In this document: piece after piece, positions 46,710 through 56,272 of the stretch
Position numbering within the stretch: the stretch's first letter is position 1
Layout: every line of letters begins with the position of its first letter
Assembly (NCBI RefSeq): GCF_002250835.2
Contig: NZ_NOJY02000001.1
Span: 62,001 to 126,000, forward strand
DNA: 64,000 nucleotides
Direction: 5' to 3'
Source: Romboutsia weinsteinii
GTDB taxonomy: Bacteria; Bacillota; Clostridia; Peptostreptococcales; Peptostreptococcaceae
Made by a program: the position numbers and the translations under genes
Notes under the pieces: model-generated
What the model was told of the DNA's origin: nothing
What the model saw: only the letters and a program-made list of their open reading frames with translations
Databases searched by the model: none

Positions 46710-47615
46710 ATGTTTTTTAAGAATATTGACGAGAATTCCAAAAAGGAATTAGATCCATATTTTAATTTAGTAAATTATGAAGCTTGTGAGTACTGCTTTA
46801 GTACTTTATATATGTGGCAACATGCCTATAAGACTGGATATTATATAGGAGATGATTTTGCTGTCTTAGTAGGAGAATATGAAGGAGATAGTTTCTCTAT
46901 ACTTCCATTAGCAACAGAAGAAAATTTACCTAAAGTTATAGACTTTGTGTTAGATTACTTTGGAAAAGAAAATAAAAAGATATACTTTAGAGGTGTAACA
47001 AAAGAAGTAGTTGAATTTTTACAAGAAAATTATCCAGGAAAATTTAGCTATACAGAAGAAAGAGATTTATTCGATTATGTATATGACGCGGAAAGTTTAA
47101 GAACTTTAGCAGGAAGAAAAAATCAAAAGAAAAGAAATCATGTAAACTACTTCTTAAAAGAGTATGATGGAAGATATGAGTATAAATTATTAAGCAAAGA
47201 TGCATTTGAAGATTGTCTAGAGCTAATTAATACATGGACTAGTAATAAAGAAGAGAATGATGATTTCGATGAAGGTATGGATGATGAACTTCTTGGAATT
47301 AAAAAAGTATTTAAAAACTATGACATTATGAAAGATAAAATTAAAATAGCTGGTATATATATAGATGGAAAACTTGAAGCATTTACAATTGGAGAGCTTT
47401 TAAATGATAACATGGCTGTTGTTCATATAGAAAAAGCAAATCCTAATATAAGAGGCTTATATCCATTTATTAATCAACAGTTTATAACCAATGAATTCAA
47501 GGATGTTGAGTTTGTAAATAGAGAAGAAGATTTAGGAATAGAAGGACTTAGAAAAGCTAAACTATCTTATCACCCAGTTCGTTTTGTAGAAAAATATACT
47601 GTTAGGGAGGCATAA
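46710..47615 (+). CDS. DUF2156 protein (phosphatidylglycerol lysyltransferase-like)
   Basis: 301 aa cytoplasmic protein with the duplicated GNAT-like fold of DUF2156, the catalytic part of MprF-type aminoacyl-phospholipid synthases but without their membrane domain. Recognisable segments are the N-terminal YEACEYCFSTLYMWQ, the RKNQKKRNHVNYFLKEYDGRY core and HIEKANPNIRGLYPFINQQF with NREEDLGIEGLRKAKLSYHP. AGGAGG precedes ATG. The next gene starts one base after the stop region and is another acyltransferase, so the two work as a pair. The substrate is unknown. Confidence 0.8.
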   Translation: MFFKNIDENSKKELDPYFNLVNYEACEYCFSTLYMWQHAYKTGYYIGDDFAVLVGEYEGDSFSILPLATEENLPKVIDFVLDYFGKENKKIYFRGVTKEVVEFLQENYPGKFSYTEERDLFDYVYDAESLRTLAGRKNQKKRNHVNYFLKEYDGRYEYKLLSKDAFEDCLELINTWTSNKEENDDFDEGMDDELLGIKKVFKNYDIMKDKIKIAGIYIDGKLEAFTIGELLNDNMAVVHIEKANPNIRGLYPFINQQFITNEFKDVEFVNREEDLGIEGLRKAKLSYHPVRFVEKYTVREA

Positions 47616-47616
47616 G

Positions 47617-48783
47617 ATGAATATTAGATATGCCAAAGATAATGAGATAAATAGTATAAAAGAAATATGGAGCTATTGTTTTAATGATGGTCCAAGATTT
47701 ATGGATTATTACTTTAATAATAAATATAGCAGAGGTAATACTGTTGTAGTTGATGAACAACAAGAAATAGTTTCATCTCTACAATTAAATCAATATCAAA
47801 TAATGTTAAATAATAAAGTGTATGATACATCTTATGTGGTTGGTGTATCAACTTTTCCTCAAGTAAGAGGGAGAGGATATATGAAAAATATAATGAAATT
47901 TACGCTAAGTGAGTTATATAGTAAGGGTCAGTTAGTATCAATACTAATGCCTATAGACTATAGGCTATATAGAAAATATGGCTATGAACATTGCTATGAT
48001 CAAATAGAATATAATATTGATATAGAAGACTTGAAAAGATTTAGTGTGAGTGGAAAGATGCATAAAGTAGATGAATCTCATATAAAAGATATGATTGATA
48101 TAAATGATTACTTCTTAAGTGATATAAATGGAAATACAGTTAGAGATGAATCTTATTATAAGGTTTTATTTGAAGAGATAAAAAGTGAAGATGGTCATAT
48201 TTATATACACGAGGATAATGGGTATGAAGGGTATATTATATATTTCTTAAATAACGATACAATGTTTGTAAGAGAAATTTTTTATAAGAATATAGATTCA
48301 TTAAAGACTATGCTAAAGTTTATATATAATCATAATACTCAATGTAGAAAAGTTACTATATCAGCTCCTATAAATGATAAACTAAGGTTTATATTAGATA
48401 ATCCAAAGACTTGTGAAATTAAAATTAAGCCATTTATGATGGGAAGAATTATAAACATAAAAGGTTACTTAGAGAGTTTAGAACTAGCAAGTGATATAAA
48501 TTTATCTTGCAATATATTTATAGAGGATGAATTTATAGAAGAAAATAATGGAGTCTTTAAAATTGAAATTGAAAACGGAAAAGTAAGTGTAGAAAAAGTT
48601 GATGAAAAGTATCATTTATTCTTTAACATAAATACTATTACTCAATTATGTTTTTCATATATAGATATAAATGAAGCTATTGTCATAAATAATATGAATA
48701 AGGATTATAGAGATAGCGAGATAATAAAAATATTTGAAAAGATATTTACAAAGAAAAATAATTACATAAATGAATATGTATAA
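47617..48783 (+). CDS. Eis-like GNAT acetyltransferase
   Basis: 388 aa. N-terminal GNAT domain with the acetyl-CoA loop VGVSTFPQVRGRGYMKNIM (~80-98) and LMPIDYRLYRKYGYE; second GNAT-like half in the middle; C-terminal sterol-carrier-like region (~285-385). This three-part layout is that of Eis/YokD-class enhanced intracellular survival proteins, some of which acetylate aminoglycosides or peptides. It immediately follows the DUF2156 gene. Terminated by a strong hairpin. Confidence 0.82.
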   Translation: MNIRYAKDNEINSIKEIWSYCFNDGPRFMDYYFNNKYSRGNTVVVDEQQEIVSSLQLNQYQIMLNNKVYDTSYVVGVSTFPQVRGRGYMKNIMKFTLSELYSKGQLVSILMPIDYRLYRKYGYEHCYDQIEYNIDIEDLKRFSVSGKMHKVDESHIKDMIDINDYFLSDINGNTVRDESYYKVLFEEIKSEDGHIYIHEDNGYEGYIIYFLNNDTMFVREIFYKNIDSLKTMLKFIYNHNTQCRKVTISAPINDKLRFILDNPKTCEIKIKPFMMGRIINIKGYLESLELASDINLSCNIFIEDEFIEENNGVFKIEIENGKVSVEKVDEKYHLFFNINTITQLCFSYIDINEAIVINNMNKDYRDSEIIKIFEKIFTKKNNYINEYV

Positions 48784-48796
48784 AAATATATAAACT

Positions 48797-48840
48797 AAAA
48801 GCTATGAAAGTAGAAGATGATTTCTACATTCATAGCTTTT
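48797..48840 (+). terminator. Intrinsic terminator
   Basis: AAAGCTATGAA.GTAGAA pairs with TTCTAC.TTCATAGCTTT (one mismatch), followed by six T. Confidence 0.85.
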
Positions 48841-48897
48841 TTAGTTTAAAAAATAAAATTTTGAAGATAATGTAAATAAAAAATATTAGGAGATAAG

Positions 48898-50169
48898 ATG
48901 AGAAGACCGTTACTAATAATATTTATTATTGTCTTATTTGTGGGATTTATATACACCAACAAGGCTGACTATGATAATTTGCAAGATGATAAAATGATAG
49001 CTATAGAGGGCTTGGTGAAAGAAAAAAATGAAAAAGGAAAATATAATCAGTATAAAGTAGGACAATATTTAGTTAATGACTATAGCAAAAAACATAATTT
49101 AAAAGTAGGTCAGATTGTTTTTATAAAAGGTAAAGCAAAGAGTTTAGATAGTATGAATTTTAAAGACTTTGACTATGGGAAGTACGTAAGAAGTATAGGA
49201 TGTAAGGGAATTTTGTATTTAGAAGAATATAAGATTTTAGGTAATAATATCTTATATACATATATCGAAAAAATTAAGACTTACTTAATAGAAACATCGA
49301 GATACTTATATAAATACAATTCTGATTTCATGAATTCCTTGTTATTAGGTGAGAAATCAAGTTTAAGTGATGAGCAAAAAGAAGTATTTAATAGAACTGG
49401 TACAAGCCATATTATAGCCATCTCTGGACTGCATACAGGAATATTATGTACACTTGTAGTATTAATAATAAGAGGAATGAATAAATTTTATAAGTTAATA
49501 TTGCTATTAACTATAATGACTTTCTATTCAATAATGGTTGGAAATTCACCATCTATTATAAGATCTATAGCTTTTGTAATAACATTATATATTGCAGTTT
49601 TTCTAGATAAAAAGAAAGATAAAATATCTATATTATCATTAATTGGAATCTTTTTAGTAATAAATAACCCATATATTTTATATAATGTGAGTTTTCAATT
49701 GTCTTTTATGGCTACATTGTCTATAATATATTTCTATGGTTATATTAATAAGATTATTAAGATCAAGTTAATATCTTTAACAATAAGTGCAAATATACTA
49801 ACTTTACCCATAATATATTATAATTTTAAAGCAGTAGCAATGTTATCTATAATTGGAAATATTATTATAGTTCCTTTTATTGCTATTATAATGTACTTAA
49901 GTATATTAAGTTTAATTATTTTTAAGGTAAATATAATATTAGCAAAATTAATAGCCTATGTTAATACAACTATATTTAATAGTATATACTTTTTACTAGA
50001 GGTTGTTAGCAATTTAGAGTTTGCTTATATAGAAGTAAAAGACCCTAGTATACATTGTGTTGCAATTTATTATACAGTAATGTTTTTATATATGAGCTAC
50101 AAAGAATTAAAAGTTATGAAGGAGCAAGAGAATGGACTACAAGGATATTATAAAGAAAATGAAGGATAG
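48898..50169 (+). CDS. comEC: ComEC/Rec2 channel without the MBL domain
   Basis: 423 aa. A single N-terminal helix (~5-20) precedes an OB-like domain (~35-110; MIAIEGLVKEKNEK..GQIVFIKGKAKSL) and the Competence membrane domain (~140-400) with LLLGEKSSLSDEQKEVFNRTGTSHI-type start and AISGLHTGIL. Typical ComEC is ~700-800 aa with more N-terminal helices and a C-terminal MBL domain. Here the protein stops after the membrane domain, and its 3' end overlaps holA, so there is no room for a decayed MBL piece. A separate MBL lipoprotein is encoded nearby. RBS AGGAG. Confidence 0.88.
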   Translation: MRRPLLIIFIIVLFVGFIYTNKADYDNLQDDKMIAIEGLVKEKNEKGKYNQYKVGQYLVNDYSKKHNLKVGQIVFIKGKAKSLDSMNFKDFDYGKYVRSIGCKGILYLEEYKILGNNILYTYIEKIKTYLIETSRYLYKYNSDFMNSLLLGEKSSLSDEQKEVFNRTGTSHIIAISGLHTGILCTLVVLIIRGMNKFYKLILLLTIMTFYSIMVGNSPSIIRSIAFVITLYIAVFLDKKKDKISILSLIGIFLVINNPYILYNVSFQLSFMATLSIIYFYGYINKIIKIKLISLTISANILTLPIIYYNFKAVAMLSIIGNIIIVPFIAIIMYLSILSLIIFKVNIILAKLIAYVNTTIFNSIYFLLEVVSNLEFAYIEVKDPSIHCVAIYYTVMFLYMSYKELKVMKEQENGLQGYYKENEG

Positions 50170-51175
50170 AAATTTTGAACAGATGTATCTTTTTTATGGA
50201 AGAGAGTATTATCTTATAGAAAATGCGCTTAAGGTATTTAAAGAGAGTTTGAACGAAGGTATGATAGACTTTAACTTAGATACTATAGATGGAAAAGAGA
50301 CTGTTTTAGATACCATAATAAGCTCTATAGAGACACTTCCTTTTATGGATGATAGAAAGATAGTGATAATAAAAGATTTTGAATTATTAAAAGGAAAAAA
50401 GAAGAACTTTAATGATAGCGATGAAAAATACTTTATAGATCATTTAGATAATATCCCAGAAACTACAGTGTTAGTATTTGCTGTTTATGGAGAAATTGAT
50501 AAGAGGAAATCTTTAGTAAAAAAGATAAGCAAAAATGGAGTAGTATATAATTGTGACAAATTATCTGACATGGATTTATTTAAGTGGGTTAAGAAAAAGT
50601 TTGATTCTAACAATGCAATAATAGATAACTCACAGGTTATGTATTTCATAGACCAAGAAGGTTACAGAGATAAGACTAGTGAAAAAACTTTATCTGACCT
50701 AGAGAATGAAATAAAGAAAATTAGTTCATTTGTAGGAAGAGAAAACACTGTAACTAAAGAAGTAATAGATAAATTATCTCAAAAAAAAGTAGAAAATGAT
50801 ATCTTTAAGTTAATAGATTATATAGGAGAAAAGAATTCGTCTAATGCTATTAGAATCTTAAATGATATGATACATGAAGGAGAATCTGTACTTGGAATAT
50901 TTGCTATGATAGTAAAACAATTTAAAGTTGTTATGCAGGTTAGGCAATTACAAGTAGAAGGATATACTACAAAGGTAATATCAGAAAAAATAAAGGTACA
51001 TCCATTTGTAGCTGGTAAAGCTTTAAAACAAGCTAATAATTTCTCAGATGATATAATAGTAGATATGTTAAATTATATACTAGAGAGTGATTATAAAATA
51101 AAAAATGGATTAGTTAGAGATACGCTAGCTATAGAAATGCTGGTGACTAAATACTGTCAAAGAAAGATTGGTTAA
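50132..51175 (+). CDS. holA: DNA polymerase III delta subunit
   Basis: Clamp-loader subunit, 347 aa. Start DYKDIIKKMKDRNFEQMYLFYGREYYLIE-type; FLEILEEPP-like region absent as usual for HolA; FVDHL..IPETTVLVF and the C-terminal LIDYIGEKNSSNAIRILNDM and HPFVAGKALKQA are characteristic. AAGGAG 7 bases upstream fixes ATG 50132, which overlaps comEC by 38 bases; comEC-holA-rpsT order is common in Firmicutes. A long imperfect hairpin with T run ends the transcript. Confidence 0.92.
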   Translation: MDYKDIIKKMKDRNFEQMYLFYGREYYLIENALKVFKESLNEGMIDFNLDTIDGKETVLDTIISSIETLPFMDDRKIVIIKDFELLKGKKKNFNDSDEKYFIDHLDNIPETTVLVFAVYGEIDKRKSLVKKISKNGVVYNCDKLSDMDLFKWVKKKFDSNNAIIDNSQVMYFIDQEGYRDKTSEKTLSDLENEIKKISSFVGRENTVTKEVIDKLSQKKVENDIFKLIDYIGEKNSSNAIRILNDMIHEGESVLGIFAMIVKQFKVVMQVRQLQVEGYTTKVISEKIKVHPFVAGKALKQANNFSDDIIVDMLNYILESDYKIKNGLVRDTLAIEMLVTKYCQRKIG

Positions 51176-51194
51176 AATGAATAGAAATAAAAGA

Positions 51195-51278
51195 GGATAC
51201 CTTGAAGTGTATGTATTGTAGGTGATCTAGACATAAATGTTTAGGTTACTTACAATGTTCATTTTAAGGTGTTTTTTA
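51195..51278 (+). terminator. Long imperfect terminator after holA
   Basis: An extended stem (TACCTTGAAGTG.ATGTATTGTAGGTGAT with ATTACTT-type 3' arm ending AAGGTG) with G.U pairs and mismatches, followed by six T. Confidence 0.55.
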
Positions 51279-51285
51279 TTATGTA

Positions 51286-51317
51286 TAATAAAAAACCCTT
51301 GAATTAATTCAAGGGTT
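51286..51317 (-). terminator. Terminator of rpsT
   Basis: AACCCTTGAA-TTAA-TTCAAGGGTT stem; the T run lies on the minus-strand side. Confidence 0.9.
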
Positions 51318-51345
51318 ATTATCTATTAAGAAATATAAACGATAA

Positions 51346-51612
51346 TTAAGCGTTCATACCGTTTAATTTTTGAGCTAACTTAGCTACTTTTCTAGCTGCA
51401 GCATTCTTGTGTATAGTTCCTTTAGAAGCAACTTGGCTTATTCTCTTTTGAGCGTACTCAAACTTAGCAACAGCTTCTTCTCTGTTTCCAGCAGCAACTG
51501 CATCTTCGAATCTTTTTATAGCAGTCTTAACTTGAGATTTTCTAGCTCTATTTAAAGCAGTTTTCTTTTCGATAACTTTTATTCTTTTCTTAGCTGATTT
51601 TATGTTTGCCAA
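51346..51612 (-). CDS. rpsT: Ribosomal protein bS20
   Basis: Small-subunit protein, 88 aa, very basic. The chain MANIKSAKKRIKVIEK and the terminal KVAKLAQKLNGMNA are typical. I choose TTG 51612 because it gives the canonical N-terminus and has GAGGGGGTG about 7-9 bases upstream; the in-frame GTG at 51621 is inside that RBS. A TTG start on rpsT is also known in other bacteria and fits autoregulated translation. Confidence 0.96.
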   Translation of the reverse strand: MANIKSAKKRIKVIEKKTALNRARKSQVKTAIKRFEDAVAAGNREEAVAKFEYAQKRISQVASKGTIHKNAAARKVAKLAQKLNGMNA

Positions 51613-51879
51613 CGTGTTCACCCCCTCGTGTGTTTTTTTATTATATTCATCGTCAACATATTAAATTTTAACAGAAATAAATCTAAAAATCAAGGATAAT
51701 TATTTATTACTTTATATAATATCTATTTTTTTGACTTTATAGATTATAACTCATATAAAAATAATTTACAACATGGAAATAAAATATTCAAACATTTGAA
51801 AAATTATATATTTTTGTTATAAAATACTAAAAAATGTTAACACTTATAAGTACCATTTAAATTGGACTTGGAGGTTAAT

Positions 51880-52836
51880 ATGGTTAGTATAAGAACAGAC
51901 TTAGCTTTAGAAGCTAGAGAAATATATGAAGAAAAAGAAAAAAGTAGTGAGATACCTGGAGTAAAAATAGAAAACAAAGAGCTAGATAATTGTACCGTAA
52001 CTAAGGTAGAAATCCTAGACGAGCAAGGCTCACAAATAATGAATAAGGGAGTAGGCACTTATATAACTTTAGAGAGTAATCTTATGAAGTTTGACGATGA
52101 TGAATCGAGAGAAGAGATAATATCTTACTTAAAAGACGAATTAGTAGGAATATTAGGAACTGATAAAACTAAAAAAACATTAGTTATAGGATTAGGTAAC
52201 TGGAATATAACTTCTGATGCATTGGGGCCTAAATCAGTATCTAAAACATTGGTTACTAGGCATATATTTAAAAATTATAATAAAGATTATGATGATGACT
52301 TTACTGAAGTCTCAGGGTTAAGCCCAGGGGTTATGGGGATTACAGGATTAGAAACTAGTGAGGTAGTTAAGTCTATTGTAGATATGATTAAACCTGATAG
52401 AGTAATAGCAATTGATGCTTTAGCATCGAGAAAAATGGAAAGAGTAAATTCAACTATACAGATTTCAACAGCTGGAATATCTCCTGGAGGCGGAGTTGGA
52501 AATAAAAGAAAAGCACTTAATAAGGAATATTTAGGTGTAGATGTTATAGCTATAGGAGTACCAACTGTAGTTGATGCAGCAACACTAACAAGTGATGTGC
52601 TAGATTTGGCTATAGACAATCTTATGTCACAATCAGTAGAATCAGAAAACTTCTATAATATGCTAAACAAGCTTAAAGAAGAAGAAAAGTATCAACTTAT
52701 AAAAGATTCTCTAGATCCGTATGATAAAAATCTAATAGTAACACCTAAGGATATAGATGAGACAATAGAAAACTTATCAATAATAATAAGTGAAGGTTTG
52801 AATAGGTCTTTACACCCCGGTAGGATCACCAAATAA
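51880..52836 (+). CDS. gpr: Germination protease GPR
   Basis: Spore endopeptidase that degrades small acid-soluble proteins at germination; 318 aa, peptidase family A25. IRTDLALEARE at the N-terminus resembles the self-cleavage site used to activate the zymogen. Other family motifs: VIGLGNWNITSDALGPKSV, ALASRKMERVNSTIQISTAGISPGGGVGNKR and GVPTVVDA. ATG 51880 has GGAGG 5 bases upstream; TTG 51862 is in frame but upstream of the RBS. spoIIP follows 12 bases later, so this is a sporulation unit. Confidence 0.96.
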   Translation: MVSIRTDLALEAREIYEEKEKSSEIPGVKIENKELDNCTVTKVEILDEQGSQIMNKGVGTYITLESNLMKFDDDESREEIISYLKDELVGILGTDKTKKTLVIGLGNWNITSDALGPKSVSKTLVTRHIFKNYNKDYDDDFTEVSGLSPGVMGITGLETSEVVKSIVDMIKPDRVIAIDALASRKMERVNSTIQISTAGISPGGGVGNKRKALNKEYLGVDVIAIGVPTVVDAATLTSDVLDLAIDNLMSQSVESENFYNMLNKLKEEEKYQLIKDSLDPYDKNLIVTPKDIDETIENLSIIISEGLNRSLHPGRITK

Positions 52837-52848
52837 GGAGGAGCAAAA

Positions 52849-53793
52849 ATGTTGAAAAAACGCATCAAGGCAATAGTAATGGCCTGTGTGTTAGTTTGTA
52901 TTTTACCAACGATATCTTTGGCTATAGATAAAGAGGAATTTTTGAAGTTTTTAATTGATTCATCTTATCCAGAGACAAAGGTTGAAGAAGATAAAAAGGC
53001 TAGTGAAAAAAATGATAAAGAGGGTAGTAAAAAAGAATCAAGTGAAGTTAAGAAAGACTACTTAGAAGTATATGTTGGGGAAGAAAATGTACCAGATATA
53101 AGTAATACAAATAAAACTACAGAAGTATTTAATAGTAGTGATTATGTAAATGACTTAAGAGTTACTAAGTCGCAGCCTAGAATGCTTATATATCATACTC
53201 ATGGATGTGAAACCTATGTTGAATCACCAGAAGGAAATTACCACTCTCAAGATAAAGCAAACTCTGTAATGTCTGTGGGAAGCTTATTGACTAGTGAGTT
53301 AACTAATAAAGGTTGGGGAGTAGTTCATTCTACTAACTATAGTGATTACCCTGAGTACAATGGTGCATATTCAAGAAGTTTAGCTTCTATACAAAGTATA
53401 ATGCCTAAATATAATAGTATAGACATTGCCATAGATTTACATAGAGATGCAAGGGATTTAGATAGTGAAGAAGTTAAAAAGTCTGAACATGATAAATTTA
53501 CTACTACTATAGATGGACAAAAAGCAGCTAAGTTTTTCTTTGTTGTAGGTGAAAGAAATGAAAATGTAGCTCAGATAAATAAGTTAGCTCAAAGTATAAC
53601 GGACTTCGCACAAAGTAAATATCCAGGTCTAGTATCACCAGTTGTTAAGAAGAAGACAGGTAAATACAATCAATTTGTAGCTAAAAATCATATGCTAATA
53701 GAAATAGGAAGCAATGCAAATAGTATTGAGGAAGCAAAAGTTACAGCTAAGTATGTAGCTACTATTTTAGATGAGTACTTCAAACAACAATAA
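52849..53793 (+). CDS. spoIIP: Stage II sporulation protein P
   Basis: Peptidoglycan amidase/endopeptidase of the engulfment complex, 314 aa, forespore-envelope located. N-terminal signal/anchor (~7-25), a lysine-rich disordered linker (~42-75), then the SpoIIP domain with zinc-site motifs MLIYHTHGCETYVE and IAIDLHRDARD and the terminal MLIEIGSNANSIEEA. RBS AAGGAGGAG. Shorter N-terminal region than in Bacillus SpoIIP. Adjacent to gpr as in many spore formers. Confidence 0.95.
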   Translation: MLKKRIKAIVMACVLVCILPTISLAIDKEEFLKFLIDSSYPETKVEEDKKASEKNDKEGSKKESSEVKKDYLEVYVGEENVPDISNTNKTTEVFNSSDYVNDLRVTKSQPRMLIYHTHGCETYVESPEGNYHSQDKANSVMSVGSLLTSELTNKGWGVVHSTNYSDYPEYNGAYSRSLASIQSIMPKYNSIDIAIDLHRDARDLDSEEVKKSEHDKFTTTIDGQKAAKFFFVVGERNENVAQINKLAQSITDFAQSKYPGLVSPVVKKKTGKYNQFVAKNHMLIEIGSNANSIEEAKVTAKYVATILDEYFKQQ

Positions 53794-53816
53794 TATTAAT
53801 TATTAGGTTGTGTATA

Positions 53817-54086
53817 ATGAGTAGAGTAGAGAACAATTTAAAAAAACAAGGTGAGAAATATAAACTAAAAAAGAGAATGAAAATAGCATTTGTACTTTTA
53901 TTAATTATAAATGTATCAATATGTATACTGATAATAGATTATAATGCGAAGAATATGCTAGGTGAAAAAAACATACTCTCTGAGGTAGTAGATAAAACTA
54001 GTTCAAGTATGAGAGTGATGATAAAAAACACAAATGATATCTATAAAAATATATCAAAAGAAATAGAAGAAAAATTAGGTAAATAA
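53817..54086 (+). CDS. Small single-pass membrane protein
   Basis: 89 aa from ATG 53817: a basic N-terminus (VENNLKKQGEKYKLKKRMK), one helix (~25-43, IAFVLLLIINVSICILII), then a ~45-residue extracytoplasmic amphipathic/coiled segment. An in-frame TTG at 53808 adds three residues. It follows spoIIP by 23 bases and is closed by a terminator, so it is probably co-transcribed with gpr-spoIIP and may be a sporulation membrane protein. I do not recognise a family. Confidence 0.7.
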   Translation: MSRVENNLKKQGEKYKLKKRMKIAFVLLLIINVSICILIIDYNAKNMLGEKNILSEVVDKTSSSMRVMIKNTNDIYKNISKEIEEKLGK

Positions 54087-54092
54087 TATATA

Positions 54093-54129
54093 AAAATAAG
54101 GCTTATTGAAAAAATAAGTCTTATTTTTA
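54093..54129 (+). terminator. Terminator of the gpr-spoIIP unit
   Basis: AAAATAAGGCTTATT pairs with AATAAGTCTTATTTT; T-rich tail. Confidence 0.8.
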
Positions 54130-54214
54130 TATATTTATAACTCAACTCTTATTTACATAAAAGAGGATATATTATAAAATAAAAGTTATGATAATAATAA
54201 AAGGAGGAAACAAG

Positions 54215-56020
54215 GTGGACAGCAAACAAAGTAGAACTAGAAATTTCAGTATAATAGCGCATATAGACCATGGTAAGTCTACCTTAGCTGATAGATTAAT
54301 ACAAAAGACAGGACTTGTTAGTGACAGAGACATGAAAGCTCAATTATTAGACAACATGGATCTTGAAAGAGAAAGAGGAATCACTATAAAGCTTCAAAAT
54401 GTAAGATTAGTGTATAAGGCTAAGGATGGAAATGAATATTACCTAAATCTTATAGATACTCCAGGTCACGTAGACTTTAACTATGAGGTGTCTAGAAGTT
54501 TAGCGGCTTGTGAAGGTGCATTATTAGTAGTAGATGCAGCTCAAGGCGTTGAAGCTCAAACATTAGCAAATGTGTATTTAGCATTAGATCAAGATTTAGA
54601 AATATTACCGGTTATAAATAAAATAGATCTTCCAAGTGCTAGACCTGATGAAATAAAACAAGAAATAGAAGATATAATAGGTCTTGATGCAAGCGAAGCA
54701 CCACTTATATCGGCTAAAAGTGGTTTAAATATAGAAGATGTATTAGAAGACATAGTAAAAAATGTACCAGCACCACAAGGTGATAAAGAAGCACCTTTAA
54801 AAGCTTTAATATTTGACTCTTATTATGATGCATACAAAGGTGTTGTAGCATATGTTAGAGTATTTGAAGGTACTGTTAAAAAAGGTATGACAATAAAAAT
54901 GATGAATACTAACAAAAACTTTGAAGTAACTGAAGTTGGTGTTATGGCTCCTGGTCAAACAGAGCTTGATGAATTAATCGCTGGAGATGTAGGATACATT
55001 GCAGCTAGTATAAAAGACATAAGAAGCTGTCATGTAGGTGATACTATAACTGATGCAAATAATCGTACAGATGAGCCTATGCCAGGATATAAGAAGGCTA
55101 CACCTATGGTTTACTGTGGTATCTACCCGGGAGAAGGAGAAAAGTATGAGAATGTAAGAGATGCACTTGAAAAATTACAAGTAAATGATGCAGCTCTTGA
55201 ATTTGAAGCTGAAACTTCTGCAGCATTAGGATTTGGATTTAGATGTGGATTCTTAGGTTTACTTCACATGGAAATAATCCAAGAAAGATTAGAGAGAGAA
55301 TTTAATTTAGATATTATAACAACAGCTCCGTCTGTTATATATAGAGTTACAAAGACTGATGGTGAGATTGTAATGATACAAAATCCTGCAAATCTACCTG
55401 AAGTATCTGAAATAAAGACAATTGAAGAGCCTATTGTTAAAGGTGATATAATAGTACCTAAAGACTATGTAGGTATAGTTATGGAACTTTGTCAAGAAAG
55501 ACGTGGAAACATGATAAACATGGAGTACATAGATGAAAAAAGAGTTATGCTTCACTATGACTTACCACTTAATGAAGTTGTTTATGACTTCTTCGATGCA
55601 TTGAAGTCAAGAACTAGAGGATATGGTTCACTAGATTATGAGATAAAAGGATATGTTGTATCTACACTTGTTAAACTTGATATATTAATAAATAAAGAAC
55701 AAGTGGATGCACTAAGTTTTATAGTGCATGAAACTAGAGCTTACCCAAGAGGTAAATCTATGTGCGAAAAATTAAAAAATGAAATACCAAGACATCAATT
55801 CCCTGTGCCTATACAAGCTGCAGTTGGTAATAAAGTTGTGGCAAGGGAGACTATAAGTGCTCTTAGAAAAGACGTTCTTGCTAAGTGTTATGGAGGAGAT
55901 ATATCTCGTAAGAAGAAACTTCTTGAAAAGCAAAAAGAAGGTAAGAAACGTATGAGACAAGTTGGATCTGTAGAAGTTCCTCAAAAGGCATTTATGTCAG
56001 TTTTAAAATTAGACGAATAA
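54215..56020 (+). CDS. lepA: Elongation factor 4
   Basis: Ribosomal back-translocation GTPase, 601 aa. G1 [14 protein letters not shown], switch [19 protein letters not shown], G3 DTPGHVDF, G4 NKIDLPSA; domains II and III; the LepA-specific C-terminal domain ends with [33 protein letters not shown] sequence. GTG 54215 has AAAGGAGG 8 bases upstream; the in-frame ATG 54188 lies before the RBS and is rejected. lepA upstream of hemW-hrcA-grpE-dnaK-dnaJ is a conserved Firmicute order; here a permease gene is inserted between lepA and hemW. Confidence 0.97.
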   Translation: MDSKQSRTRNFSIIAHIDHGKSTLADRLIQKTGLVSDRDMKAQLLDNMDLERERGITIKLQNVRLVYKAKDGNEYYLNLIDTPGHVDFNYEVSRSLAACEGALLVVDAAQGVEAQTLANVYLALDQDLEILPVINKIDLPSARPDEIKQEIEDIIGLDASEAPLISAKSGLNIEDVLEDIVKNVPAPQGDKEAPLKALIFDSYYDAYKGVVAYVRVFEGTVKKGMTIKMMNTNKNFEVTEVGVMAPGQTELDELIAGDVGYIAASIKDIRSCHVGDTITDANNRTDEPMPGYKKATPMVYCGIYPGEGEKYENVRDALEKLQVNDAALEFEAETSAALGFGFRCGFLGLLHMEIIQERLEREFNLDIITTAPSVIYRVTKTDGEIVMIQNPANLPEVSEIKTIEEPIVKGDIIVPKDYVGIVMELCQERRGNMINMEYIDEKRVMLHYDLPLNEVVYDFFDALKSRTRGYGSLDYEIKGYVVSTLVKLDILINKEQVDALSFIVHETRAYPRGKSMCEKLKNEIPRHQFPVPIQAAVGNKVVARETISALRKDVLAKCYGGDISRKKKLLEKQKEGKKRMRQVGSVEVPQKAFMSVLKLDE

Positions 56021-56044
56021 TAAAAATAAATTTTATATAAAAAA

Positions 56045-56084
56045 GATAGGCCAATTTAGCTTTTGTTAAATTGGCCTATTTTTA
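56045..56084 (+). terminator. Terminator of lepA
   Basis: ATAGGCCAATTTA pairs with TAAATTGGCCTAT, then TTTTTATTTT. Confidence 0.9.
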
Positions 56085-56202
56085 TTTTATAAGAAACTTC
56101 TTAGTTTAAAAGTTACGAATACTAATAAAATTTTATATAGCAAAAAACTATCTTATTAAAATAACTTAAACGCTAAATTTTAATAATTAGAGAAAACTGG
56201 GG

Positions 56203-56252
56203 AATAATAAGAAAATAAAATTAAGATGTAATAATTTTATTTTCTTATTATT
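56203..56252. repeat. 21-bp perfect inverted repeat before the permease RBS
   Basis: Bases 56203-56223 are the exact reverse complement of 56232-56252, with an 8-base loop. The structure ends 8 bases upstream of the AGGAGG RBS (56261-56266). It is AT-rich except for two G/C pairs, with no long T run. It may be a transcription attenuator, an mRNA-stabilising hairpin or an operator. Confidence 0.6.
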
Positions 56253-56272
56253 GAACAATTAGGAGGTCAGAC

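Noticed and set aside
48898..50169. ComEC as a recent frameshifted pseudogene
   Set aside because: The frame ends cleanly and overlaps the holA start, and no MBL-coding remnant lies downstream, so a simple truncation does not explain it.
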